From: Rhodohalobacter mucosus | Lineage (GTDB): Bacteria; Bacteroidota; Rhodothermia; Balneolales; Balneolaceae | Assembly: GCF_003150675.1 (NCBI RefSeq) | Contig: NZ_QGGB01000003.1 | Location: forward strand, 62,001 to 126,000 | DNA: 64,000 nucleotides | Reading direction: 5' to 3' | Shown: positions 10,101 to 18,011 of the stretch, in pieces | How positions within the stretch are numbered: the first letter of the stretch is position 1 | How the letters are laid out: each line of letters opens with the position of its first letter | Program-made: the position numbers and the translations under genes | The notes under the pieces: model-generated | Databases searched by the model: none | What the model saw: the letters and a program-made list of their open reading frames with translations, nothing else | What the model was told of the DNA's origin: nothing

Positions 10101-10542
10101 ACCGCTTTAAGGATACGCTGAAAGTATTGCGGTCAAATCCTTCCAGATTGGTTTGAAGTGCTGATTGGTAAAATAAGGAGGAGTGCTCTTCCCGGCCCAG
10201 ATAGAGATCAAGGGCGCTGTGAAGTTTCTTATCATGTATGCTTTCCAGAAACCGGCTGTAAAACGCATTGAATGATTCTGTTTTCCTGTTGTAATAGATT
10301 GTTGCTACAGATACGGCCGGAACAAGAAAGGCAAAGAGAATCCATCCGGTTTTAATCGTTGAGTCCAGGTACCATTCAGACTCCGCAAGGATGTATACAG
10401 AAAGCAGAAGCATCCATATTCCTGCACATATAAACATCGCAGCCTGCAGATAGCGCCGTCTGTAAAGCGAATGAGATTGGCGAAGCTTTTCAGCAATGCC
10501 GGATATCAGCTCTTCAGGTTGTTGGATGCCTTCGGGTTTCAT
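7141..10542 (-). CDS. DUF4175-like giant coiled-coil membrane protein
   Basis: A 1133-residue protein. Near the N-terminus are two adjacent hydrophobic helices (about 33-52 and 66-84) and a third at about 163-182. A beta-rich region of about 300 residues with Ig-like repeats follows (TATVTPPAYTSLDQ and similar). From about residue 530 to the end it is almost entirely coiled coil, very rich in Gln, Glu, Arg and Met. A flexible GGGAGGGGMSMEQMAEQ hinge interrupts the coil at about residue 945. The architecture matches DUF4175 proteins of Bacteroidota and relatives. Function is unknown; a structural or envelope-spanning role is a guess. Confidence 0.75.
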   Translation of the reverse strand: MKPEGIQQPEELISGIAEKLRQSHSLYRRRYLQAAMFICAGIWMLLLSVYILAESEWYLDSTIKTGWILFAFLVPAVSVATIYYNRKTESFNAFYSRFLESIHDKKLHSALDLYLGREEHSSLFYQSALQTNLEGFDRNTFSVSLKRFLNGTRPVIRFKKGLILFAGGFLALVSSASIYGGAFDRSVQFWADFERPNPYLFTVLPADTTIEQGSSVAPSILFHSGDVPRELYLAFKTDVEEEFRVRPVYPEPASSNSESIFRSDNLELTSDISYRFEMDGFLSETYRASVEMQPRFEQLTATVTPPAYTSLDQSQFSYPFSQVTAYYGSRIELQAIPNKAIESAEIRIQGEWTELEPTSLENAGAYTISLTPVDSDTLEFRLTDADGLRNTNRFRTVITMRDDIYPSVAILEPDEPVVTANPEQLLILFRASDDFGLTQAELRWDLSRAFVDEPLSGSLQLNRPGNGRTERFDWDLSDLELRPRDELTFRVRVWDNDGYNGAKWSESQTLTLSVPSLAEFFDELDSDERAVQEDLDVVSENFEQMETEYRELLEKLRQNPDGGFEEQRMMEEISERREEIEESVREMTNRFEQIRSELSRSDRISEETRQAYRELQQLMEELDNPALREAMEQMQQALENMSPQEIERALENMEFNEQLYKERLQRTAELFKRLKMNSDLDKLAARYEDLAERTAPREGQTLERLEEELETVDSDLGSLEEQLEELDSNPPRNAAESLRQLKEQSQSALEQIRNETRDLNREAAAQSEEQSGNSDAAPDESLQNRQQQLSESMRSESERFRSSMQQMSGQQMQVNIAALQQALYTLFDLSETQEHLTQSASETRSRSQGFVELAREQKNISDQFTIVADTLFAISSQIPGIPNRINQKKADVERELERSLDEMVERNQRGSSVTSREALGGMNDLTSMIASLIDQLMNMQGGGAGGGGMSMEQMAEQLQQMSGDQMRLNQQLQQMINDMQGDRLTREQSERLDQMARQQNEIRRQLRELQQRGALEPGDRALSDLQRMVEDMEESINDMRGGISDPIMVQRQQNILSRMLQTEQSLQQRGESEEREGTASNTYDRTLPPEMTLEELEQEIRSRLQDPNYTRFSEQYQRLIERYFELLRRQEQR

Positions 10543-10610
10543 GTATTGGTATTGGATTACATCTCCTCAATACGAGCAGGGTGTTCGGTCTTAACGTGGG
10601 CAGGCCGGCT

Positions 10611-11483
10611 TTATTCGATATCTGCCAGTGTTAGTGACCGGTCCATACTGAATTTACGGTCCTCTTTTTTTACGGTGATCACCTCATTCGAAGCATCATG
10701 CTCAAGAAAGAGAAACCAGCCTTTTTCGACTGCTTCATCAAGAAACGCCTCTTTCTCTTCCAGCGTTTGTACGGGCACCATGTCATACCCCATGACCCAT
10801 GGCAGGGGCACGTGCGCAAAAGTGGGCAGCAGATCGGCCGCAAAGATCACGGTGCGTTTGCTGTCGGAAAGTACAGGCAGCTGCTGGCCGATTGTATGTC
10901 CGTCCATGGGCAGGGTTGTGAATCCATCTTCAAAAGTATGCCGGTCATTCACCAGATTCAGACGACCGCTTTTTTCTATGGGCTCCAGGTTTTCTGCAAA
11001 GAAACTGGCTTTTTCTCGGGCGTTTGGGTGATTCGCTGTTTCCCAGTGGCGTTTGTTGACATGGTATCTGGCGTTGGGAAATACTTCAGTCAGGTTCCCC
11101 GACTCATCGTATTCGGTTGTTCCACCGCAGTGATCAAAATGGAGGTGGGAGAATACCATATCCGTAACCTCTTCGGGTTGAACGCCCGCTTGACCAAGCG
11201 ATGAAATCAGATCACTGTGTTCATAATCCAGTCCGTAAATTCCGATCATTTTTTCGCTAAACTTGTTTCCCGACCCGTTATCAACGAGATAGATTCTGCC
11301 TGTGTTCATCGATTTTACAAGCAGGCAGCGCATGGCCATGGGAATACGGTTCTTGTCGTCGGCGGGGATCTGCCGGCTCCAGAGTGTTTTTGGAACCACA
11401 CCGAACATGGCGCCGCCGTCGAGCATGAAGCGGCCGCTTTCTATAGGATAAAGTTCAAGGTGTTCTAAAATCAGAGGTTTCAT
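10611..11483 (-). CDS. Metallo-beta-lactamase-fold hydrolase
   Basis: A 290-residue MBL-fold enzyme. The metal-binding HLHFDHCGG motif is near residue 115, a distal His lies in MDGHTIGQQ, an Asp in FAADLLPT, and a final histidine in PVQTL/LEHDASNE near residue 260. These are the ligands for a binuclear zinc site. The long N-terminal part and overall length resemble the quorum-quenching-lactonase-like branch, but the substrate cannot be assigned. I begin at the ATG at 11483. An in-frame TTG five codons upstream is less likely. A 12-bp palindrome lies about 140 bp upstream. Confidence 0.85.
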   Translation of the reverse strand: MKPLILEHLELYPIESGRFMLDGGAMFGVVPKTLWSRQIPADDKNRIPMAMRCLLVKSMNTGRIYLVDNGSGNKFSEKMIGIYGLDYEHSDLISSLGQAGVQPEEVTDMVFSHLHFDHCGGTTEYDESGNLTEVFPNARYHVNKRHWETANHPNAREKASFFAENLEPIEKSGRLNLVNDRHTFEDGFTTLPMDGHTIGQQLPVLSDSKRTVIFAADLLPTFAHVPLPWVMGYDMVPVQTLEEKEAFLDEAVEKGWFLFLEHDASNEVITVKKEDRKFSMDRSLTLADIE

Positions 11484-11622
11484 AGTGATCTGCTGCAAAT
11501 TTGGCGTGGCTGATTAATTTAATTCTATGTCCAGCGGAATGGACGATTCATTTACGGCTGAACGTTTCCATTTATTCAAGTATCGAATACGCGCCTGCAT
11601 AAATGTATTTCACACCGCTAAA

Positions 11623-11634
11623 TGTAACGTTACA
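11623..11634. promoter_or_regulatory. Perfect 12-bp palindrome, candidate operator
   Basis: TGTAACGTTACA is perfectly self-complementary and lies in the 220-bp gap upstream of the MBL-fold hydrolase and just past the cox4 terminator. Its size and symmetry fit a dimeric repressor site. There is no direct evidence of what binds it. Confidence 0.3.
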
Positions 11635-11649
11635 ATAAGGTTTTTGCAT

Positions 11650-11681
11650 AAAAAAAGCCGATTTCCTGGGAAACCGGCTTT
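11650..11681 (-). terminator. Rho-independent terminator of the act-cox block
   Basis: On the minus strand AAAGCCGGTTTCC and GGAAATCGGCTTT form a 13-bp stem (one G-U pair) with a 2-nt loop, followed directly by a T-run. It lies 22 bp after the cox4 stop and closes the 13-kb respiratory transcription unit. Confidence 0.9.
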
Positions 11682-11703
11682 GTGAAAATGAATCGGAAGA
11701 TTG

Positions 11704-12006
11704 CTAAAAAGAGGGGATGGGATCGTCTCTGTACAGAGTGTCGAGCAGTGTGATGCCAATCATTAGTATGAAAAACGCTATGGATAAAAACAGCAGCATC
11801 AGGTTAAACTTGTCATCCCAGTATAGATTCATAAAAAAGAGAGCTACTATCGTGGCTTTTACAAGAGCCACCAGAATGGCCACTACAACATTCCACGGTC
11901 CGGGAATATGGATCCAGGTAACTGCCACCGTAATCACGGTGAGGACAAAGAGTGCGGCTCCGATCGTCCAGAGAAATTTTGCTGATGAAATATGATGTCC
12001 GCTCAT
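11704..12006 (-). CDS. Cytochrome c oxidase subunit IV (prokaryotic COX4 family)
   Basis: A small 100-residue integral membrane protein with three hydrophobic helices (about 10-30, 37-60 and 67-88), ending in a short polar tail. It is the last gene of the respiratory block, after cox3, where caa3-type oxidases carry the small subunit IV. This subunit stabilises the oxidase complex and has no catalytic residues. Family identity comes from size, topology, the central VALVKATIVALFFMNL stretch and position. The terminator follows at once. Confidence 0.85.
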   Translation of the reverse strand: MSGHHISSAKFLWTIGAALFVLTVITVAVTWIHIPGPWNVVVAILVALVKATIVALFFMNLYWDDKFNLMLLFLSIAFFILMIGITLLDTLYRDDPIPSF

Positions 12007-12039
12007 AAGTTTCGTTGCTTTATCAGTCTTGGTTTCAGG

Positions 12040-12699
12040 TTAGTCGATGAGATACAGCAGTGGGAAAAGGAAAATCCAGATGATATCCACCAAGTGCCAG
12101 TAGAGGCCAGTAATTTCCACAGGAGTGTAGTATCCGCTGTGATAAACACCCTTTTTGGCTTTGTATACAAGCCAGATCATAAGGCCAATGCCGATTGTGA
12201 CGTGAAGCCCATGAACGCCGGTCATCATGTAGTAGATACTGAAGAAGATATTGGCCTTCTCGTGTGCTATTCCCTCATATGTGTAATATTCACCGGGAAA
12301 AATGCCTTTATCGAACTTGTGCGTGTATTCAAAAAACTTGATAACCATAAATACAAATGCAAGGCCGATGGTGATGTAAAGATTGTATATGAGGCCCTTA
12401 ATCTGGTTAAGCTGCGCTGAACGGATAGCCATGGCTACGGTCAGTGAACTCCCGATCAGCACGGCGGTATTAACGGCTCCCCAAAACGTGTCCAGCTCGG
12501 CAGAAGCCTGCAGATAGAGGTCCGGATACCATGCACGGTATACAATGTAGGCGGCAAAGAGCCCTCCGAAAAAGAGAATTTCAGTTACCAGGAAAATCCA
12601 CATTCCCAGCTTTGCAGAATCAAACTGCTGATCGCTGTCTACAAAGTGATGCTGTATATGGGCTGTTTTTGGATCTGAAACAGCTGAATGTTCTGACAT
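12040..12699 (-). CDS. Cytochrome c oxidase subunit III
   Basis: A 219-residue membrane protein with five hydrophobic helices, matching the short, five-helix subunit III of bacterial caa3 oxidases. Typical stretches are AKLGMWIFLVTEILFFGG in helix 1, and GVHGLHVTIGIG and GLYWHLVDIIWIFLFPLLYL at the end. Subunit III binds lipids and stabilises the subunit I proton-uptake path. It lies 27 bp after cox1 on the same strand and is clearly part of the same operon. Confidence 0.93.
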   Translation of the reverse strand: MSEHSAVSDPKTAHIQHHFVDSDQQFDSAKLGMWIFLVTEILFFGGLFAAYIVYRAWYPDLYLQASAELDTFWGAVNTAVLIGSSLTVAMAIRSAQLNQIKGLIYNLYITIGLAFVFMVIKFFEYTHKFDKGIFPGEYYTYEGIAHEKANIFFSIYYMMTGVHGLHVTIGIGLMIWLVYKAKKGVYHSGYYTPVEITGLYWHLVDIIWIFLFPLLYLID

Positions 12700-12726
12700 G
12701 TCGATGGTTTCTTAGTGTTACTTTGA

Positions 12727-14469
12727 TTAGGCTTTTTCTACGGTACCCGTAGTTTCATGAACATCAGCAGTTTCATGGGTATGGTGACCGTTATGAGATG
12801 ATGCAATACCAAGCTGAAATTCAGACATCGGCTTATGATAGTCGTACGGGCCGTTGATGACTACCGGCGTATGTTCAAAATTGTGCAGGGGCGGGGGAGA
12901 AGATACCTGCCACTCCATTGCCCGGCTGCCCCACGGATTGGAGGACGCGCGACGGCCTTTCAGAAGCGAGTGCAGCAGATAGAAGAACATGATCGTAAAC
13001 CCAAGTCCTATTATGTAGGAGCCGATGGTGGAGGTAACATGGAAGCCCTGGAACTGGTCGATATAGTTAAAGTAACGACGCGGCATACCCTGCGAGCCCA
13101 TAACAAACTGCGGGAGAAACGTCATGTTAAAGCCGACAAATATAATTCCTGCAGTTATTTTGGCTATGGTTTCATTGTACATTTTGCCAAACATCTTGGG
13201 CCACCAGTAGTGCAGGCCGGCCAGAAACGCCATCACCATACCACCCATCATCACGTAGTGAAAGTGGGCAACAACATAGTAGGTGTCGTGCAGGTGAATG
13301 TCCACAGCGAGCGATCCCAGCATAATGCCTGTAAAACCGCCAATCATGAACAGGAAGAGAAATATGATAGCATAAACCATGGGTGTTTTCAGGTCAATGG
13401 ACCCCTTGTACATGGTTGCCACCCAGTTGAAAATCTTGATACCCGTCGGAATACCCACCAAAAATGTCAGAAAGGAGAAAACCATAGCCGCAAGTGAAGA
13501 TTGACCGGCTGTAAACATATGGTGTCCCCATACCAGGAATCCGATAAACGCAATGGCCAGTGAGGAGAGTGCAATCGCCCAGTAACCGAAAATAATTTTC
13601 TTGGAAAACGTGGAGATCACTTCAGAGATCACACCGAAGCCCGGAACGATCATAATGTACACGGCGGGGTGGGAGTAGAACCAGAAAAAGTGCTGATAAA
13701 GCACCGGATCGCCTCCAAGGGCCGGGTCAAAAATACCGATACCCAGGGCACGCTCCATGGTGAGAAGCAGAAGCGTGATCGCCAGTACGGGAGTGGCCAG
13801 GATCTGAATGATGCTGGTAGCATAAAGCGCCCACATATTCAGGGAGAGCTTGTTCCATGTCATGCCCGGTGCCCGAAGCTTGTGGATGGTGGTCATGAAG
13901 TTAACGCCCGTGAGAATGGAAGAGAATCCGAGGATGAAAACCCCGAGAGTCATTGCCATTACGTTTCCGCCCGTGCTTGCACTGTAGGGGGTATAGAAGG
14001 TCCATCCTGTGTCTACACCGCCCGTAAAAATTGCAAAAAGCGTGAAAAGCGCTCCAATTACATAGATGTAGAAACTGGCCAGGTTTAACCGCGGAAAAGC
14101 AACATCCTTGCAGCCCAGCTGAAGCGGCAGAATAAAGTTGCCGAGCGCCGCCGGTACGGACGGTATCAGAAAGAAGAAAATCATAATGGCGCCGTGCAGG
14201 GTAAACACCTGATTGTAAACGTCGGCGTCCATAAAATTTTGTGATGGAGTAAGCAGCTCGGTTCTCAGAAGAAGAGCCAATACACCGCCAACAAAGAAAA
14301 ATACGGCTACCGAGGCCAGGTACATCAGGCCGATCTTCTTGTGATCAACTGTGGTCATCCAGGCCCAAAGCCCTTTCTCTTCATTTAAATAGTGCTTATC
14401 CGGATTCTCTTCCGGCTTAAACCGCTTTACTTGCAGCTTTTTATATGCTGGTGCTTCTGTAGTTGCCAT
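12727..14469 (-). CDS. ctaD: caa3-type cytochrome c oxidase subunit I (A2-type)
   Basis: A 580-residue subunit with twelve predicted membrane helices. It holds the low-spin haem and the haem-CuB centre where oxygen is reduced. Histidine ligands are visible in [11 protein letters not shown], in the CuB motif [15 protein letters not shown], in WGHHMF, and in [13 protein letters not shown]. The CuB motif has YSHPAV in place of the Glu-containing form (HPEVY). This is the hallmark of A2-type haem-copper oxidases such as Rhodothermus marinus caa3, where a Tyr-Ser pair replaces the D-channel glutamate. The N- and C-terminal His-rich tails are lineage-specific. Confidence 0.95.
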   Translation of the reverse strand: MATTEAPAYKKLQVKRFKPEENPDKHYLNEEKGLWAWMTTVDHKKIGLMYLASVAVFFFVGGVLALLLRTELLTPSQNFMDADVYNQVFTLHGAIMIFFFLIPSVPAALGNFILPLQLGCKDVAFPRLNLASFYIYVIGALFTLFAIFTGGVDTGWTFYTPYSASTGGNVMAMTLGVFILGFSSILTGVNFMTTIHKLRAPGMTWNKLSLNMWALYATSIIQILATPVLAITLLLLTMERALGIGIFDPALGGDPVLYQHFFWFYSHPAVYIMIVPGFGVISEVISTFSKKIIFGYWAIALSSLAIAFIGFLVWGHHMFTAGQSSLAAMVFSFLTFLVGIPTGIKIFNWVATMYKGSIDLKTPMVYAIIFLFLFMIGGFTGIMLGSLAVDIHLHDTYYVVAHFHYVMMGGMVMAFLAGLHYWWPKMFGKMYNETIAKITAGIIFVGFNMTFLPQFVMGSQGMPRRYFNYIDQFQGFHVTSTIGSYIIGLGFTIMFFYLLHSLLKGRRASSNPWGSRAMEWQVSSPPPLHNFEHTPVVINGPYDYHKPMSEFQLGIASSHNGHHTHETADVHETTGTVEKA

Positions 14470-14473
14470 GTAG

Positions 14474-15415
14474 CTATTCTATGGTTTTGATATACTCAAT
14501 AATTGCATCGACCTGCCTGTCGTTAAGTGAACCGGCAAATGCAGGCATCACCGGATCGTAACCCTCAACCAACTTGGCATTGGGTTCAAGGATACTCTCG
14601 CGGATATAGTTTTCATCTGCCGTAACGGTTTCACCGCTGGCAAGAGTTCGTTCGGAGCCAAAAAGTCCCTGAAACGAAGGCCCCAGAATTTCTGAACCGT
14701 CAACGGAATGACAGGTCACACAGGCGTACTGATTTGTAAGCTGTTCACCCCGCTCAACCGGATCCATATCGTCATTGGCGGCGCCTGCACTTGCCAGCCA
14801 CGTTTCAAACTCCTCCTGTTCATGTACGATTACGGTTGCAAGCATATTGGAGTGGGCCCTGCCGCAGTACTCTGTACAGAAGACAACGGATTCCCCGGTT
14901 TCGTTAGCCTCAAACCAGAGACTGGAATAGCGGTTTGGAAGCACATCTCGTTTCACCCTGTAGTCAGGAACGTAAAAGGAGTGGATTACGTCATCGGAGC
15001 TCATGATCAGCTTTACCGGCCTGTTTACGGGTACATGCAGTTCATTAATGCTCACATTCCCGTTGTCGTAATGAAACTCCCAAAGCCAGCTCTTGCCAAC
15101 CACTCTGACTTCATAGGCATCGGAGGGAACCGTTCTCAGGTTCACGTAACCCTGAAAACCCCAGGCGAAAACAATCATAACAAGAATGAGCGGAATCACG
15201 GACCAGGTGATCTCAAGCTTGCTGTTGTGGGAGATAACGGGCGTTACCTCATCGTCGGATTTACGCCTGTATTTCCAGGCAAACCAGATTATGGCTGCAG
15301 TGATACTGATGATGAATATCAGGCTGGCCACATTGATAAAGTAGAATAATGCATCCGTGATTTCAGCCGTCGGACTTTTCGCCGGCGGGAGCATGTATTC
15401 GATAAATCGCTTCAT
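14474..15415 (-). CDS. ctaC: caa3 oxidase subunit II with fused cytochrome c domain
   Basis: A 313-residue protein with two N-terminal membrane helices (about 22-48 and 64-86) and a periplasmic cupredoxin domain. The CuA site is seen as [15 protein letters not shown] (two Cys, His and Met). A C-terminal haem c domain follows, with CVTCH near residue 232 and a distal Met in the DPVMPAF segment. CuA takes electrons from the haem c and passes them to subunit I. Its start overlaps the sco stop as ATGA (15412-15415). Its cytochrome domain closely resembles the second haem domain of ActE encoded upstream. Confidence 0.95.
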   Translation of the reverse strand: MKRFIEYMLPPAKSPTAEITDALFYFINVASLIFIISITAAIIWFAWKYRRKSDDEVTPVISHNSKLEITWSVIPLILVMIVFAWGFQGYVNLRTVPSDAYEVRVVGKSWLWEFHYDNGNVSINELHVPVNRPVKLIMSSDDVIHSFYVPDYRVKRDVLPNRYSSLWFEANETGESVVFCTEYCGRAHSNMLATVIVHEQEEFETWLASAGAANDDMDPVERGEQLTNQYACVTCHSVDGSEILGPSFQGLFGSERTLASGETVTADENYIRESILEPNAKLVEGYDPVMPAFAGSLNDRQVDAIIEYIKTIE

Positions 15416-16245
15416 TTCTCAAATTCAATTTTAGATGTTCTGTCAGCGCCTTTTTCGCGTCGCCATAAAACGGTCAGAAATATACCGAGAATAATCACGG
15501 TAGCCAAGCCGCCAAGCTTCATTATGTTCATCGCAACGGGCACATAACTTTGGGAGGATGGATCGTAGGTAAAACAGTATAAAACAATCTGGTCGACGGG
15601 GGTGCCGATCTTTCCGTCGGCGGCTTCATACAGTCCGTTACGGAAATCAAATTCATTAAAATTAGTGCCATAGAGATAGCGTGTAATCACGCCCTCCGGG
15701 CTTATCATCATCACACTGGCAAGGTGCACGTACTCTTGTGTGCGTTCGTCCTTTTTGTAGCGGAACCCAATCGCATCCGTCAGCTGCCTGATCTGATCCT
15801 CACGGCCCGTAAGAAAATGCCAGCCCTCTTCAGCACCCTGACGATTGAGGTCGCCCAGGTAGGTGTCGCGGGTCTCTTTAGCCAGGGCTGGACCTTCATC
15901 CGGATCGATGCTGAAAGAAATTATGGTGTAGTCTTCACCGGGAGTCCATGCCATATCCTCGACCGCACTGAATACTCTGTCAAGCACCAGGCTGCACAGG
16001 GAAGGACATTCATAATAGAGCGGGTTCAATAGCAATGGCTTTCCACTTTGAATGAGATCACCGAGCCGGACAGAATCGCCATTTGAATCGGCAAATCGAA
16101 GGTCCAGGGGAATGGTGTCACCCAGTTTCTCATCTACGCCGATTTCATCAAGTATGGCCGGCCTGTTCTGGTTAAGCTGGGCGTGTGATACATCAAACAT
16201 GAAAAACAGTGACCACGCAAAAATCAGTGTCAGCTTGTTTCTCAT
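15412..16245 (-). CDS. SCO1/SenC-family copper chaperone for the oxidase
   Basis: A 277-residue thioredoxin-fold protein that delivers copper to the CuA site of subunit II. It has an N-terminal signal segment ending near AQLN, the copper-binding CPSLC pair, and the third ligand histidine in VHLASVMMI. A C-terminal membrane helix (VPVAMNIMKLGGLATVIILG) is an addition found in this branch. I use the ATG at 16245. A TTG eleven codons upstream would overlap the preceding gene. The stop overlaps the cox2 start by 4 bp, so chaperone and client are translationally coupled. Confidence 0.92.
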   Translation of the reverse strand: MRNKLTLIFAWSLFFMFDVSHAQLNQNRPAILDEIGVDEKLGDTIPLDLRFADSNGDSVRLGDLIQSGKPLLLNPLYYECPSLCSLVLDRVFSAVEDMAWTPGEDYTIISFSIDPDEGPALAKETRDTYLGDLNRQGAEEGWHFLTGREDQIRQLTDAIGFRYKKDERTQEYVHLASVMMISPEGVITRYLYGTNFNEFDFRNGLYEAADGKIGTPVDQIVLYCFTYDPSSQSYVPVAMNIMKLGGLATVIILGIFLTVLWRREKGADRTSKIEFEK

Positions 16246-16258
16246 AAACTTCAATTGG

Positions 16259-16768
16259 TTACTCAGCTTCTTCGGCAATGAGGGTCATGGCACTGTCGAT
16301 CGGTATGCGATAAATGCCTTCTTCCAGATCAACTACGCCGTATGAATCCAGGATTGCGCTGTCTCTTGCCTCAAGTTCGCTGATATTATAAAATTGGCTC
16401 TCTGAAGCCCGGCTTTGTTCCGCACTCGTAATCGTATAATTATAGACAGCCATAATGGCCAATACCGTTATGACGACAATCCCCGTACCGAAAAGGGACC
16501 AGAAGATCAGTCTTGGGTAGTTCAGCCTGTCGGGAACGGCTCCAAATGAAACCGATTCTGCGAAATCTTCATTGGCCTCCAGAGAGACGGTTTCTTCGCC
16601 TTCAGTAACGGACCTGGAGCCGGTTTCGCGTATCCATTTTTCGATCTCTTCCACCGTAATACCGTGTTTCTCCGCAAGTTCCTGCTTCGCAGAGGGATCC
16701 CCTGACTGAGCTTTCAGGGCTATGGCAGCTCTTTCTTCGGCAGTAAAGTTTTTCGGGTCAGAACTCAT
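16259..16768 (-). CDS. Helix-turn-helix-like / single-helix membrane protein in the respiratory operon
   Basis: A 169-residue protein I cannot assign to a named family. Residues 1-45 are charged and helical, with a segment (QELAEKHGITVEEIEKWIRE) that resembles the helix-turn-helix of small transposase-like or sigma-type DNA-binding modules. An acidic linker, one membrane helix at about 84-108, and a periplasmic tail of about 55 residues follow. It sits 17 bp after actF and 13 bp before sco, so it is made with the respiratory complexes. It could be an assembly factor or a membrane-bound sensor. Both are guesses. Confidence 0.7.
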   Translation of the reverse strand: MSSDPKNFTAEERAAIALKAQSGDPSAKQELAEKHGITVEEIEKWIRETGSRSVTEGEETVSLEANEDFAESVSFGAVPDRLNYPRLIFWSLFGTGIVVITVLAIMAVYNYTITSAEQSRASESQFYNISELEARDSAILDSYGVVDLEEGIYRIPIDSAMTLIAEEAE

Positions 16769-16785
16769 GTCAATCGCGCTAAAAA

Positions 16786-17985
16786 TTAGTGATGATAGTG
16801 TTTGTTAAGCGACTCTGAGAGCTGCGGGTCATTGACCGGAACCATGTTATGGCTTCGAAACTTGTGAAAGAAAAGACCCATAAAGATTCCTCCGAGACCG
16901 ATGAAGGTCGTCACATCGAGCCAGCTCAGGGTAAATCCGTGATAGTGAATAACAGGCATTACGATCCAGTGCAGTTCGATCAGGTGCATTGTTATAATAA
17001 GTATCGAAACAAACGTGAGAAGCTTTTTATTATGCTTTGGCTCCCTGTTAAGCAGCAGTATGAACGGCAGTATAAACCGTCCGATAAGAAGTCCATAGGT
17101 AATGAATGCCCAGCTGCCTTCCAGACGGTGATAGTACCAAAGCGTCTCTTCAGGTATGTTTGCATAGTAGATCAGCAAAAACTGACTGAATGCGATGTAT
17201 GCGTAAAATACGGTAAACCCAAACAGCCAGGCTCCGAGGTCATAGATGTGTGCCTGGCCAATCGTGTTATTGAGGATACCTTTTTTCTGCATCCAGAGAA
17301 CCATCAGAATGATCACCGGAAACAGCGCCTGAAAACTCATGGCAAAGAAATAGACGCCGAACATAGTGGAGAACCAGTGTGCGTCGAGCGACATCAGCCA
17401 GTCAAAACTTGCAAAGGCTACGGTTATGGCAAAGATAAGAATGCCGGGTGCGCTGAATTTCCTTAACAGAACAGTGAGCCCCCAATCGTTGGTCCGGTCC
17501 ATTTCCACAGAGATTTTATGCAGCTTGTGGCCCAGAAAACCCCAGATTCCGAAATAGATAAACTGCCTGATTACAAAGAACGGCTCATTCAGGTAAGGAA
17601 TTTTCCCAACCATGATAGGGTCGTTCATCACATACTCCGTGCTGGTCCATTTGTAAAGGCTGGTCATACCAAGCAGAATGGGGATCATGAAGACAGACCA
17701 GATACCGATATTGGCCAGAAAGGATTCCGGAATGCGCCGCATCACCGTGCCCCACGACGATTTGGTAACGTGGTGAATCATAACCAAAATCAGCGATGCC
17801 AGCGCAATACTGGTGAAAAACGTGAAGCTGGTCAGGTACGAGTAAAAGAATTGCTTGCTGTTCAGGAAAAATCCGAAACTGCTGGCTATGAGGCCAACGA
17901 TGCCTATACCGTAAAAGGTTTTGGCGACATCCATTTGAGCCGGAAATTGGACTGAATCGGTTAATGTAGGACTACTTGAAGCCAT
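16786..17985 (-). CDS. actF: Alternative complex III subunit ActF (quinone-binding membrane subunit)
   Basis: A 399-residue integral membrane protein with about ten hydrophobic helices, of the NrfD/PsrC-related type found as the second large membrane subunit of alternative complex III. It is homologous in design to ActC and helps form the quinol-oxidising membrane part. Identity rests on length, topology, stretches such as FGVYFFAMSFQALFPVIILM, and its place directly after actE. The C-terminus is short and His-rich. Confidence 0.9.
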   Translation of the reverse strand: MASSSPTLTDSVQFPAQMDVAKTFYGIGIVGLIASSFGFFLNSKQFFYSYLTSFTFFTSIALASLILVMIHHVTKSSWGTVMRRIPESFLANIGIWSVFMIPILLGMTSLYKWTSTEYVMNDPIMVGKIPYLNEPFFVIRQFIYFGIWGFLGHKLHKISVEMDRTNDWGLTVLLRKFSAPGILIFAITVAFASFDWLMSLDAHWFSTMFGVYFFAMSFQALFPVIILMVLWMQKKGILNNTIGQAHIYDLGAWLFGFTVFYAYIAFSQFLLIYYANIPEETLWYYHRLEGSWAFITYGLLIGRFILPFILLLNREPKHNKKLLTFVSILIITMHLIELHWIVMPVIHYHGFTLSWLDVTTFIGLGGIFMGLFFHKFRSHNMVPVNDPQLSESLNKHYHH

Positions 17986-18011
17986 GAAGTTTGTCTTTTA
18001 TTCGCTCAGTG

